Shown here piece after piece: positions 1 to 8,089 of a DNA stretch of 64,000 nt. The notes under the pieces were generated by a model. It was not told where the DNA came from and searched no databases. It worked only from the letters and a program-made list of their open reading frames with translations. This DNA is from an uncultured Desulfatitalea sp. GTDB lineage: Bacteria; Desulfobacterota; Desulfobacteria; Desulfobacterales; Desulfosarcinaceae. A program made the position numbers and the translations under genes. The stretch spans positions 1,562,749 through 1,626,748 of the forward strand of contig CALMNL010000004.1 in NCBI GenBank assembly GCA_937868765.1. Direction: 5' to 3'. Position 1 is the first letter of the stretch. Each line of letters begins with the position of its first letter.

Positions 1-435
1 GAATGTCAGCACACCATTCTGGTTGGTCAGCAGGACGGCCGCAGGAATGGTGGTGCACAGCCCCTGGGGGGTGAAAGTGATGGCCGCGGAAGTCGCCTCC
101 GGATTATTGGTAAAGGCGACGCTGCCGGGATATCTGCCAAGGTCCACCACTTCGTTATTGAGGGAGATAGTATATTGATTCGCAGCTGGAGTGTTGGTCG
201 TGATGGTGCAATTGGCATTTTCCTTGATGGCCATTAATTTGGCGCGCTGAAGATCCATCGCCAGTTGATCAGCGGCATTGCGAACCCCCCGCTCCCGTAG
301 CCAAGCAATGGTTGTTGGCGCGGCGATGGCCATCACAACGGCGGCGATGACCATGACAATGACCAGTTCAATCAGCGAGAAACCAGAATTGTTGTCAATC
401 TGCCTGCATTTATGGTTCTTAATCAACGGGCTCAT
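1..435 (-). CDS. Type IV pilin-like / GspH-FimT family pseudopilin (3' end cut by window edge)
   Basis: The reading frame is open for 145 codons from the ATG at 435 to the window edge, so the C-terminus is missing. After a short polar leader (about 17 residues ending NNSG) comes a class III signal: cleavage after Gly, then FSLIELVIVMVIAAVV, with Phe at +1 and Glu at +5. The hydrophobic helix is followed by a domain containing ADQLAMDLQRAKLMAIKE, which is typical of GspH/FimT minor pseudopilins. Such proteins are processed by prepilin peptidase and join a type IV pilus or type II secretion pseudopilus. A GAGGAAA ribosome site lies just upstream and a sigma-54-like promoter lies about 60 bases upstream. 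Whether it serves pili or T2SS cannot be told from this fragment. Confidence 0.85.
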   Translation of the reverse strand, partial: MSPLIKNHKCRQIDNNSGFSLIELVIVMVIAAVVMAIAAPTTIAWLRERGVRNAADQLAMDLQRAKLMAIKENANCTITTNTPAANQYTISLNNEVVDLGRYPGSVAFTNNPEATSAAITFTPQGLCTTIPAAVLLTNQNGVLTF

Positions 436-492
436 GCTTTCCTCTGATATGGTTTTGCGTCGAGCACCGAAATTGGCGCTTGCAATTGCGAC

Positions 493-508
493 AGCAAATA
501 GCGCGCCA
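493..508 (-). promoter_or_regulatory. Sigma-54-type (-24/-12) promoter for the pilin-like gene
   Basis: On the minus strand the sequence reads TGGCGCG-CTAT-TTGCT. This matches the sigma-54 consensus TGGCACG-N4-TTGCW with one mismatch and keeps the invariant GG and GC exactly 10 bases apart. Transcription would begin near 481, leaving about 45 bases before the ATG at 435. Sigma-54 control of pilin genes is well established in several Gram-negative bacteria, which supports the call. No enhancer site was identified. Confidence 0.6.
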
Positions 509-960
509 TATGGATAGACGCAGGGTGTCCGGCCGCCTGTAGAAATCAAATTATTTTATAAAAAAAAGGGGTTAGTTAATTATAAATTCGATAAAATGAA
601 TCGAGAGGGTGATCCAAAAGGACAGCCAGCGGTCAACCATCTAATGAACTCTTATTAAATCTTTTAAGGGTTCTTACAAATTTTTGGCAAAATTTGACCA
701 GTTCTATGAGCTCCGCCGGGATCTTGATTGAAGAGCTGCTTTCTGAGATGACTTGTAAATCTTTTTAAGAGCCAAATTAGGTAATTGTTATGTATGCTCG
801 TGATGCCAACCTCAGATCCATATAGTTCCGAGAAATGTAAAGGAAAAGCGCCAGGTCAATATTTGAATTGTACGGTCCCTCTTCGTGGTATATGAATCGT
901 GCTTGTCACCTGAGCCAATATTGAAACTTAACCATAGTCGAGGGATACAGGAGTGAGGCT
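509..960. other. AT-rich intergenic region between the pilin-like gene and tolC-like gene
   Basis: About 450 bases are clearly more AT-rich than the surrounding genes, with A and T runs around 545-600 and 650-690. No ORF with coding character, no tRNA, no transposase remnant and no long repeat was seen. A weak sigma-70-like candidate for the rightward gene is TTGAAT at 863-868 with TGGTAT at 886-891, but it is not convincing. The region probably holds divergent control sequences, including any enhancer site for the sigma-54 promoter at 493-508. Confidence 0.5.
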
Positions 961-2364
961 ATGCGATTAGTAGAGCATCTCTGTTCTGTCATGTTATGGG
1001 TTGCAGCCATTTTGCTTATGACCAATACTATCCCCCATCCAGCCATGGCCCAACCGCCCGATCCGGCCCTGGCCGAGTTGGAAAAGATCGAGGTGCTCGA
1101 TCTGGCGACGGCCGCCCGTATCGCCCTGGTTACCAATCCATCGCTCGAGGTGGCCCAGGCGCGGGTGATGGAGGCCTCCCAGATCGTCAAGCAGGCCCAG
1201 GCGCCCTATTGGCCCCAGGTGGACGCCTCGGCCAGCGTGTCCAGGGTCGATATGGCGGAAAATAGCTTTCGAACCCAGCAGGCCATCGCCCAGCTTTTCG
1301 GCTCGGACCTGGCCAACCCGGAGGATTATTACAACGCCGGGCTGACGGCCAGCTGGCTGGTGTTCGACGGTTTTGCACGGGAATTTCGGCTCTCGGCCGC
1401 GCGGTATGGCGAAAAGGCCAGCGAGGCGGCCCGCCAGGATGCCCGACGCCTGTTGTTGTCGGCGGTGGCCTTTGCTTACCTGCAGGCCCAACTGTCCAAG
1501 GAAAATGTGGCCATCGCCATCGCCGACGAAGAGTTCAACCAGCGGCTGCTCACCGAATCGCGCCTGCGCTACGATGTGGGCACCGGTGCCCTGAGCGATG
1601 TGCTCAACTTCCAAATTCGGGGCAACAGCGCCCACAGCCGTCGAATCCAGGAGGAGACCAATTACCGCCGGGGCCTGATCAGCCTGTCCGCTTTATTGGG
1701 CGTCCCCCAGGGGCGCTTTCCCGAAAAGCTGAAACTGGCCGATTTGACGCCGACCAGCGAGGTCGAACTGGCCGTTCCGCGACCGGCTGAACAGGTGGAA
1801 ACGGCCTTGCGCCTGCGGCCCGATCTGCAGCAGGGTGACTGGTCCGTGCGCCAGGCCGAGGCCACTGTCAAGGTTGCCCGGGCAGGCTATTTCCCGACCG
1901 TTTCCCTCATGGGCAGCTACAGTGGAGAGCGTCCCGGGGACATGGATTTCGAAGGCGACGATTTCGGGAACACAGTGGGCGTCGGGTTGAACTGGAACAT
2001 TTTCTCCGGCGGGTTGACCCGCGCCCGGCACGGTGAGGCCAAGGCGCGCCTCTATGAAACCGAGATGTTCCTGGCGGATGCCAAGGTGCAGGTGGCCTCC
2101 CAAGTCCAGAACATCACCGAACAGATCGGCAACGCCCAGACGCAATTGCGGCTTCAGGAGACCAACACCCAATTGATGCAGCAACAGCGCGATCTGGTTG
2201 AAAAAGAGTACAAGGCCGGCGTGGGCTCCCTGGTGCGGCTGAACGAAGCCCAACGCGACCTGATCGTCACCCAGGCGCAGCTGGCCCTGGCCAGGGTCGC
2301 GTTACGTTTCGCCTGGTACGATCTCCAGACCGCCACCGGTCAGATTCTGGAAACCTTCAAGTAG
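961..2364 (+). CDS. TolC-family outer membrane efflux protein
   Basis: A 467-residue protein beginning with a Sec signal peptide (cleavage probably after HPAMA, about residue 30). The mature part contains two copies of the outer-membrane efflux repeat: LDLATAARIALVTNPSLEVA near the N-terminus, and a second half with RPDLQQGDWSVRQAEATVKVA and a GLNWNIFSGG motif. The long amphipathic helices match the TolC alpha-barrel and the length is normal. TolC-like proteins form trimeric outer-membrane channels for RND or MFP efflux pumps or type I secretion. No membrane-fusion or pump gene adjoins it, so the partner is unknown. The ATG at 961 follows an AGGAGTGAGG ribosome site. The next gene converges on it with only 7 bases between them. 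Confidence 0.92.
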   Translation: MRLVEHLCSVMLWVAAILLMTNTIPHPAMAQPPDPALAELEKIEVLDLATAARIALVTNPSLEVAQARVMEASQIVKQAQAPYWPQVDASASVSRVDMAENSFRTQQAIAQLFGSDLANPEDYYNAGLTASWLVFDGFAREFRLSAARYGEKASEAARQDARRLLLSAVAFAYLQAQLSKENVAIAIADEEFNQRLLTESRLRYDVGTGALSDVLNFQIRGNSAHSRRIQEETNYRRGLISLSALLGVPQGRFPEKLKLADLTPTSEVELAVPRPAEQVETALRLRPDLQQGDWSVRQAEATVKVARAGYFPTVSLMGSYSGERPGDMDFEGDDFGNTVGVGLNWNIFSGGLTRARHGEAKARLYETEMFLADAKVQVASQVQNITEQIGNAQTQLRLQETNTQLMQQQRDLVEKEYKAGVGSLVRLNEAQRDLIVTQAQLALARVALRFAWYDLQTATGQILETFK

Positions 2365-2371
2365 CGCAAAG

Positions 2372-2668
2372 CTATTCGCTGAAGCCGTAATGGTAAATTT
2401 CGTACTGGGTCTGCCCCCCCAGCAGTTCATCGATGTGCGACTGGATCTTCTGCCGTTCCGGGCTTTTGAGCCATCTGATCCAATCGTCTGAAGATTGCCA
2501 ACTGCTGATGACCAGGTACTCTTCGGGGTTGTTGAGGTTGCGCAGGGTTTCCCCTGAAATATAGCCGTCCATGTTCATGGCCAGGGCGCGCATCTGCCGG
2601 AACAGGGGAATCATCTCTCTGGCCTTGCTGGACGGAACGCTTCTTTTGATGAGGGCTTTGACTGCCAT
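2372..2668 (-). CDS. Antibiotic biosynthesis monooxygenase (ABM) fold small protein
   Basis: A 98-residue protein with the small ferredoxin-like ABM dimer fold. It shows MAVKALIKRSVP at the first strand, then a helix, then DGYISGETLRNL and EEYLVISSWQSSDDW, the typical strand pattern of this family, with a Trp in the W-x-S-x-x-D-W segment. Family members include quinol monooxygenases, haem-degrading proteins and uncharacterised stress proteins, so the substrate cannot be assigned. A strong AAGGAGG ribosome site precedes the ATG, and a good sigma-70 promoter lies at 2831-2860. That layout suggests a monocistronic, well-expressed gene. Confidence 0.85.
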   Translation of the reverse strand: MAVKALIKRSVPSSKAREMIPLFRQMRALAMNMDGYISGETLRNLNNPEEYLVISSWQSSDDWIRWLKSPERQKIQSHIDELLGGQTQYEIYHYGFSE

Positions 2669-3000
2669 ACGAACCTCCTTGCGTGCGGATTAGGGGTTAT
2701 GGCGCTGAAATGCCGACGGCAGCGGCGGAGGACCGGGAGCAAATGGGCGCGACTCAGCAGCAGGCGAGGGGAGAGCGGTCATGCGATGGCGTGTTTGCCC
2801 CGGCGCGGCCGAGGGGATCGCTTAATTGATACTATAGAGGCCGGTCAGGGCCGAAGTCAAAGCCATTTTTGACAAATCCGTAAGGGACCGCCTTTGCGTA
2901 GGCTTCAAATCGCCCTTTCTTCCCGCCCGGAATTGTGCTTTATTAAAAAGCGTGAGAATTCAATGTGCTAATGGGCGAACTGGAGGCGGCGCAAAGATAA
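2669..3000. other. Divergent intergenic region between the ABM gene and a membrane sensor gene
   Basis: The stretch holds the leftward promoter at 2831-2860 and about 155 bases of untranslated leader. On the right it holds the upstream region of the membrane protein starting at 3001. A TTGACA occurs on the plus strand near 2869 but has no convincing -10 hexamer at normal spacing. No ORF or RNA gene was recognised. Confidence 0.5.
2831..2860 (-). promoter_or_regulatory. Sigma-70 promoter for the ABM protein
   Basis: On the minus strand the sequence is TTGACT - 18 bases - TATAGT, close to consensus in both hexamers. Transcription would start near 2824, giving a leader of about 155 bases before the ATG at 2668. 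Confidence 0.6.
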
Positions 3001-3863
3001 TGGACCAGCCACACAACGACATCTCCATCTCCTTTACGGGCGAATTCGTTTCCAGGGCCACCGAGAAACACTACCTGCAATGCTCCTGGAACGAGATCCG
3101 CAGGGGGACCCATCTCACCCTGCTGGTGATCGCCTTCATGGGCCTCTCCTTTTTCATCAACGACCTTATCACGGCCAGGAGCCAGCTCACCATTTGCATT
3201 CTGTTGGGTGTGCGTCTGGCGGCCGTGGCCGCCATCGTCGCTGCCGCCGAATATATCCGGCGGCAAAAGCACTATTTTACGGCCTATCCCTTCATCGTGC
3301 TGGGCGTCCAAATGGTGATCGCCGTATCGATCTTCATGCTGGCCGTTACCCGAAAGATGCCGGCCATTTATGTGGGCGTCGATGCGATCCTGTTCACCCT
3401 GGTCTACTACCAGTTTTTAGCCAACCGGCTGGATTGCACGGTGATCGCCTGCCTCTTCATGGGATTCGGCAGCGTCGTGGTGGGCTATTTCTATTTGGCC
3501 TTGCCGCTGCCGGAGTTCATCGGTGCGTTCTTGTTCTTGATTCCGTTGAATTTTTTGGGGGTTGCCATGCTGCGCGCCATCAATCGCACCCGGCGGCGCG
3601 CCTACCTGGCGCTGATGGCCTCCCAGCGGGACAATCGGGAAAAAGAGGAGTTGATCGGACGTCTGCACACCGCCCTGGGGGAGGTCAAGACCCTGGAGGG
3701 ATTGATTCCGATCTGCGCCAAATGCCACAAGATCCGGGATGATAAGGGGTTCTGGGAACGCATCGAAAAATACATACAGGATCGCACGGAAGCCCACTTC
3801 AGCCATAGCATCTGTCCCGACTGCGCCAAAAACCTATACGGCGGCTTCGACAAGGAACAGTAA
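3001..3863 (+). CDS. Orphan six-helix membrane protein with C-terminal CxxC-IRDD-CxxC module
   Basis: A 287-residue protein read from the ATG at 3001; a GTG 49 bases upstream is in frame but has no ribosome site, while GGAGG lies 13 bases before this ATG. Six hydrophobic segments occupy roughly residues 40-205. A charged coiled coil follows (MASQRDNREKEELIGRLHTA). The C-terminus has IPICAKCHKIRDDKGFW, then HSICPDCAKNLYG. Two CxxC pairs about 40 residues apart could bind zinc. This tail is familiar at the end of PAS or receiver proteins in Desulfobacterota, where its function is unknown. Here it is attached directly to a membrane domain without kinase or receiver. The protein is probably an inner-membrane signalling protein. 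Confidence 0.7.
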
Positions 3864-3920
3864 CCGCCGGCACAGCGCCCGCGACGAGGGGGTTCAACAT
3901 TAGATAAGAGGAGCTGCCCC

Positions 3921-5327
3921 GTGAGTGCTTCCCCGGAAACATCCAGCATCACCCAGTTCGACGTCATCATTGTGGGCGGCGGGCCGGCCGGTCTATTTGC
4001 CGCCTATCACCTCTGCGAAAATTCGGACCTCAAAGTGCTCCTGGTGGACAAGGGCAAGCCGCCTGAGCGGCGCAAGTGTCCCATGAGCGCCCAGGACCCC
4101 TGCCAACGCTGCAAGCCGTGCAATATTCTGTGCGGCATCGGCGGCGCCGGCCTCTTCTCCGACGGCAAACTCAACTACATCCACAAACTGGGCAAGACCG
4201 ACCTGACCCAGTTCATGTCGCCGGCCGAGGCCGAGGCGCTCATCGCCGAAACCGAGCAGATCTTCAACCGCTTCGGCATGGACGGTCCGATCTACCCCAC
4301 CGATATGGAGGCGGCCCAGGCGATTCGCAAGGCGGCCAAACGCTACGGCATCGACCTGCTGATCATCAAGCAAAAGCACCTGGGCAGCGACCGCCTGCCG
4401 GGCCACATTGCAGGCATGGCCGAATACCTGCGTCAGAGGGGGGTGGTGATCCACAGCTCCGAGGATGTGCGCGAGGTGGTGGTGGATGGCGGCCGGGTCA
4501 AAGGGGTCGTCACCAACCGCAAGATCTACCGGGCGCCCTGCGTGGTCCTGGCCCCCGGTCGGGCCGGCGCCGACTGGATGGGGCGCCTGGCCCAACAGCT
4601 GGAACTGGGCGTGCGCCAACGGGGCATCGAGGTGGGGGTGCGGGTGGAGGTGCACAATGACATCCTCCAGGATCTTTGCGCCATCATTTATGATCCTACC
4701 TTTTTCATCCAGACCACCAAATATGACGACCAGACCCGCACCTTCTGCACCAACCAGGGGGGGTACGTGGCCATGGAGAACTACAGCAACTTCGTCTGCG
4801 TCAACGGCCACGCCTTCCGGGACAAGAAGTCGGAAAACACAAATTTCGCCTTTCTTTCCAAGGTGGTGCTCACCGAACCGGTCACCGACAACCAGGCATA
4901 CGGCGAGGCCATCGGCCGGCTGGCCACCCTCATCGGCGGCGGCAAACCGATTCTGCAGCGCTACGGCGACCTCAAGCGCGGCCGGCGCAGCACCTGGCAG
5001 CGCATCCACAAGGGCTACATCCGCCCCACCTTGACCAATGTGGTGTGTGGCGACATCGCCATGGCCCTGCCCGAACGCATCCTGGCCAATCTCATGGACG
5101 GCCTGGAACAGCTCAACCGCGTGGTGGTGGGCGTCTCCAACGACGAAACCCTGCTCTACGCCCCGGAGATCAAATTCTTCGCCACCCAGGTGGATACCGA
5201 CAACCGACTCGAGACCAATGTCAAAGGCCTCTTCGTGGCCGGTGACGGCCCGGGGGTGGCCGGCAACATCGTCTCGGCCAGTGCCACCGGCCTGATCCCG
5301 GCCAAGGCGATTCTATCCAGATTATAA
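3921..5327 (+). CDS. FAD-dependent oxidoreductase, COG2509-type, with Cys cluster
   Basis: A 468-residue cytoplasmic flavoprotein. The FAD-binding Rossmann motif is at the N-terminus (DVIIVGGGPAGLFAAYHL, about residues 13-30), and a second FAD contact is at the C-terminus (GLFVAGDGPGVAGNIVSA). Between them, near residues 53-75, lies CPMSAQDPCQRCKPCNILCG followed by GIGGAGLFSDGKLN. The cysteines are spaced C-x7-C-x2-C-x2-C-x3-C and could hold an iron-sulfur cluster. The family (uncharacterised FAD-dependent dehydrogenases) is widespread in anaerobes, and its substrate is not known. The GTG start at 3921 is supported by GAGGAG nine bases upstream. It lies downstream of the membrane sensor on the same strand. 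Confidence 0.85.
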   Translation: MSASPETSSITQFDVIIVGGGPAGLFAAYHLCENSDLKVLLVDKGKPPERRKCPMSAQDPCQRCKPCNILCGIGGAGLFSDGKLNYIHKLGKTDLTQFMSPAEAEALIAETEQIFNRFGMDGPIYPTDMEAAQAIRKAAKRYGIDLLIIKQKHLGSDRLPGHIAGMAEYLRQRGVVIHSSEDVREVVVDGGRVKGVVTNRKIYRAPCVVLAPGRAGADWMGRLAQQLELGVRQRGIEVGVRVEVHNDILQDLCAIIYDPTFFIQTTKYDDQTRTFCTNQGGYVAMENYSNFVCVNGHAFRDKKSENTNFAFLSKVVLTEPVTDNQAYGEAIGRLATLIGGGKPILQRYGDLKRGRRSTWQRIHKGYIRPTLTNVVCGDIAMALPERILANLMDGLEQLNRVVVGVSNDETLLYAPEIKFFATQVDTDNRLETNVKGLFVAGDGPGVAGNIVSASATGLIPAKAILSRL

Positions 5328-5403
5328 ATTCCGATCAGTCCGCCGCCGTCCAAGGATGGGATGGTTTCGTCGCATTCAAAACGGGCGAAAACAGCGACAA
5401 TCG

Positions 5404-7968
5404 CTATCTGGCCCCCAGCAGCCTGGTGATGGCTTCGGCCAGTTCGCTGCGGGTGAAGGGTTTGGGCAGCATGATGTGGGGGCCCTGCTCGAGGATGTTC
5501 TGGGACTGTTCGCTCAGCCCGTAGCCGCTGGCGATAATCACCTTGACGTCGGGGTTTGTGGCCTTGAGGGCCTTGAACACCTGCAAGCCGTCGGTATCGG
5601 GCATGATCATGTCCAGGACGACGAAGTCGATTTCTTTGTGGTGGGTCTTGAAGAGGCGGATGGCCTCCAGGCCGCTGCCGGCCAGGTGGACCTTGAAGCC
5701 CAGGCTGTGCACCAACTCGCCGATGAATTGCAGAATGGGCGCTTCGTCATCCACCAGCAGCACGTATCGGCCCTGGGGATAGATGATGGGTTCGGCGGCG
5801 GGCGCCGCCTTTTCCTTGATCGTGGTGGCCGACGGAAAGAGCAGCACGAAGGTGGCGCCTTGTCCTACCTTGGAGGTGACCCGGATATGTCCATGATGGT
5901 TCTTGACCACCCCATAAACCGAGGCCAATCCCAGCCCCGTGCCGCGTCCGATCTCCTTGGTGGTGAAAAACGGCTCGAAGATGCGCTCCATGATGGCGGC
6001 ATCCATGCCCACACCCGTATCCGTGACCTTGATTTCGATGTAGCGCCCGGGTTCGATCTTTTCGGACCATAGGCCCGCGCCGTCGGGATGGTGCACCAGT
6101 TCGGTGGTGACGGTGAGGTCTCCGCCCTTGGGCATGGCATCCACTGCATTGACGAAAAGATTGAGGAAAACCAGCTCCATCTGGCCGCGATCCGCCTGCA
6201 GCACGGCCGGGGCGGCTTTGAGTTCGCAATGCATGCGGATGTTTTTATTGGTGCGCTTGACCACTTCCAGGGTCTCCTGGATGAGGGGGTGCACATCGAT
6301 GGCGCTGACCACGTACTTGCCTTTGCGGGCATAGCCCAGCAGCTGGCGGGTCAAGGAGGCGCCGCTCTGGATCTGCTCTTCGATGCGGCTCAGTTTTTCC
6401 TGGGATTGATTGGTGGTGTCGTTTTCCAGACGCAGCAGCGATACGTTGGCCTGCATGCCCATGAGCAGATTGTTGAAGTCATGGGCCACGCCGCCGGCCA
6501 GGGTGCCGATGGCCTCCATCTTCTGAGCCTGGAACAATTGAGTCTTGAGACGGTCTTCTTCAGTGATATCTTTGGCAAAACCGATAATGCCGGTGATCCG
6601 CCCCTCCTCATCGGAATTGGCGGCCGCGCTGAAATCGAAGATGCGCTCTTCCCCGTCTATTTTACGGAAGCGGACGGTGCTTTCGGTAATTCTGACTTGA
6701 CCCCGGATCAGGCGCATCATCAGCTCGCTGAAGATCCCGCGCTGGTCCTCGGGAAGCCAGGAGGTGAACGGCCGACCGATCAGATCCTGGCGGTCATGCC
6801 CGAGCATCGAGACCCAGGCGGGATTGAGATAGGTAATGATGCCGTCGCTATCCAGGGTGAAAATGATCACCGGCGCGTTTTCGCTCAGGGACTTGAAACG
6901 GGCCTCGCTCCGGCGCAAGGCCTCCTCGGCCTTCTTCATGCCGGTCACGTCGCGCATGATGGCCAGGTAGCCGATGAGTTTTTCGTTGTAAATCATGTTG
7001 GATAGCGAGATCTGCAGGCGACGCTGGTCGTTTATATGGTCCAGTTCCATGTTCAGAGGGATGGTCTGGGGGCCATTGAAACCGATATGCTCGGGCAGAT
7101 TCGGCCACCACGGCAGAACGCCGGCGGCCGGCTGCCCGATCAGCGGCGGTTGAAAGCCCACCAGTTCGACGGCCGCCGGGTTGAGATCCAGGATCCGCTG
7201 GTGGACATCCAGAACGATGACACCGTCGTTCATGTTCTGGATCACGATGTCGCGGGCAACCGGGATGATGTCCAGCAGACGGTAGCGCACGATGCCCCAC
7301 ATGACCGCCAGGCCGCTGATGGTGAAGGCAAAGGGGGTCAGGTCCAGGCGGGGACCGCCGCCATCGCCGGCGAACAGGAAAAGCATGTTGCACAGCCAGG
7401 GCGCCAGGGCTGCGATGAGCAGGGAGACCCCCTGGCTGCGATACAGCCGCTGGGAATCGACAGTGGAGCGGGCCAGGAAAAGAAATCCCAGAAAAAGCAG
7501 GCCGTAGGAATAGACCGTATGCACCCAGAACCAGAATCCGAACTGGCGTACCGGCAGGATCAGGTTGTTGCTGCGATGCCATTGGATGTTTTGAAACATC
7601 AGGTGGTGGAGGCCATTGGTGGCGGTGAGCAGGACGGTCAGGGCCGGCACGATGCTCAACAGGGCCAGGTGCTCCGGTTTCATCCGGCGAACGCGGTTGG
7701 CGTAGTATAGGCTGAAGGTGAACCACGCCACCGGAATGGTCACGATAAAGAGATATTTCAGATTCCCGCTGAATTGCTTGATGGGCAGATCATAGGAAAT
7801 GACTTCGAAAATGCTCAAGAAAGCCCACATGCACACCGCGCCCATGAGCAGGGCGAAAGAGAGGGTGCCAAGGGTTGGGCGGTGCTTCAGGACCGTGATG
7901 CCCAGGGCGGCGGAGATGGCTACGGCGCAGATCAGCAGAATTGCGTAGGGATGGTAAAAGTAGGGCAT
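5404..7968 (-). CDS. Membrane-bound hybrid histidine kinase (7TM-PAS-PAS-HisKA-HATPase-REC)
   Basis: An 854-residue hybrid sensor kinase. Residues 1-225 form a seven-helix membrane domain of the histidine-kinase N-terminal 7TM type. PAS domains lie at about 235-345 and 350-470. The DHp helix has His496 in the motif AGGVAHDFNN. The ATPase domain carries the N box around N607, DTGVGM at 650-655 and GRGTGLGLASVYG. A receiver domain follows at about 735-850 with the acidic pair D740/D741, phospho-acceptor D786 and K836. All catalytic residues are present. No separate response regulator or output gene adjoins it, so the partner is elsewhere. Its 3' end faces the oxidoreductase gene. Confidence 0.93.
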   Translation of the reverse strand: MPYFYHPYAILLICAVAISAALGITVLKHRPTLGTLSFALLMGAVCMWAFLSIFEVISYDLPIKQFSGNLKYLFIVTIPVAWFTFSLYYANRVRRMKPEHLALLSIVPALTVLLTATNGLHHLMFQNIQWHRSNNLILPVRQFGFWFWVHTVYSYGLLFLGFLFLARSTVDSQRLYRSQGVSLLIAALAPWLCNMLFLFAGDGGGPRLDLTPFAFTISGLAVMWGIVRYRLLDIIPVARDIVIQNMNDGVIVLDVHQRILDLNPAAVELVGFQPPLIGQPAAGVLPWWPNLPEHIGFNGPQTIPLNMELDHINDQRRLQISLSNMIYNEKLIGYLAIMRDVTGMKKAEEALRRSEARFKSLSENAPVIIFTLDSDGIITYLNPAWVSMLGHDRQDLIGRPFTSWLPEDQRGIFSELMMRLIRGQVRITESTVRFRKIDGEERIFDFSAAANSDEEGRITGIIGFAKDITEEDRLKTQLFQAQKMEAIGTLAGGVAHDFNNLLMGMQANVSLLRLENDTTNQSQEKLSRIEEQIQSGASLTRQLLGYARKGKYVVSAIDVHPLIQETLEVVKRTNKNIRMHCELKAAPAVLQADRGQMELVFLNLFVNAVDAMPKGGDLTVTTELVHHPDGAGLWSEKIEPGRYIEIKVTDTGVGMDAAIMERIFEPFFTTKEIGRGTGLGLASVYGVVKNHHGHIRVTSKVGQGATFVLLFPSATTIKEKAAPAAEPIIYPQGRYVLLVDDEAPILQFIGELVHSLGFKVHLAGSGLEAIRLFKTHHKEIDFVVLDMIMPDTDGLQVFKALKATNPDVKVIIASGYGLSEQSQNILEQGPHIMLPKPFTRSELAEAITRLLGAR

Positions 7969-8040
7969 GGCCCACTTTTAGGAAGCCTCTCCGACTTTGT
8001 CAAACCTAAAAAGGGGAGCATTTTCCGCCCGTAAAGCGGC

Positions 8041-8069
8041 CCCCGGGGCGACGGTCGGTCGCCCCGGGG
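8041..8069 (-). terminator. Strong GC hairpin downstream of htpG
   Basis: A perfect 12-bp stem (CCCCGGGGCGAC and its complement) with a 5-base loop sits 21 bases past the htpG stop codon. No clean T-tract follows it on the minus strand, so it may protect the 3' end or act as a weak terminator rather than being a canonical intrinsic terminator. Confidence 0.45.
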
Positions 8070-8089
8070 CGTTGCGGAACAGTCAGGCA

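Noticed and set aside
540-900. Insertion sequence or prophage remnant in the AT-rich gap
   Set aside because: No terminal inverted repeats, target duplications or transposase-like frames were found.
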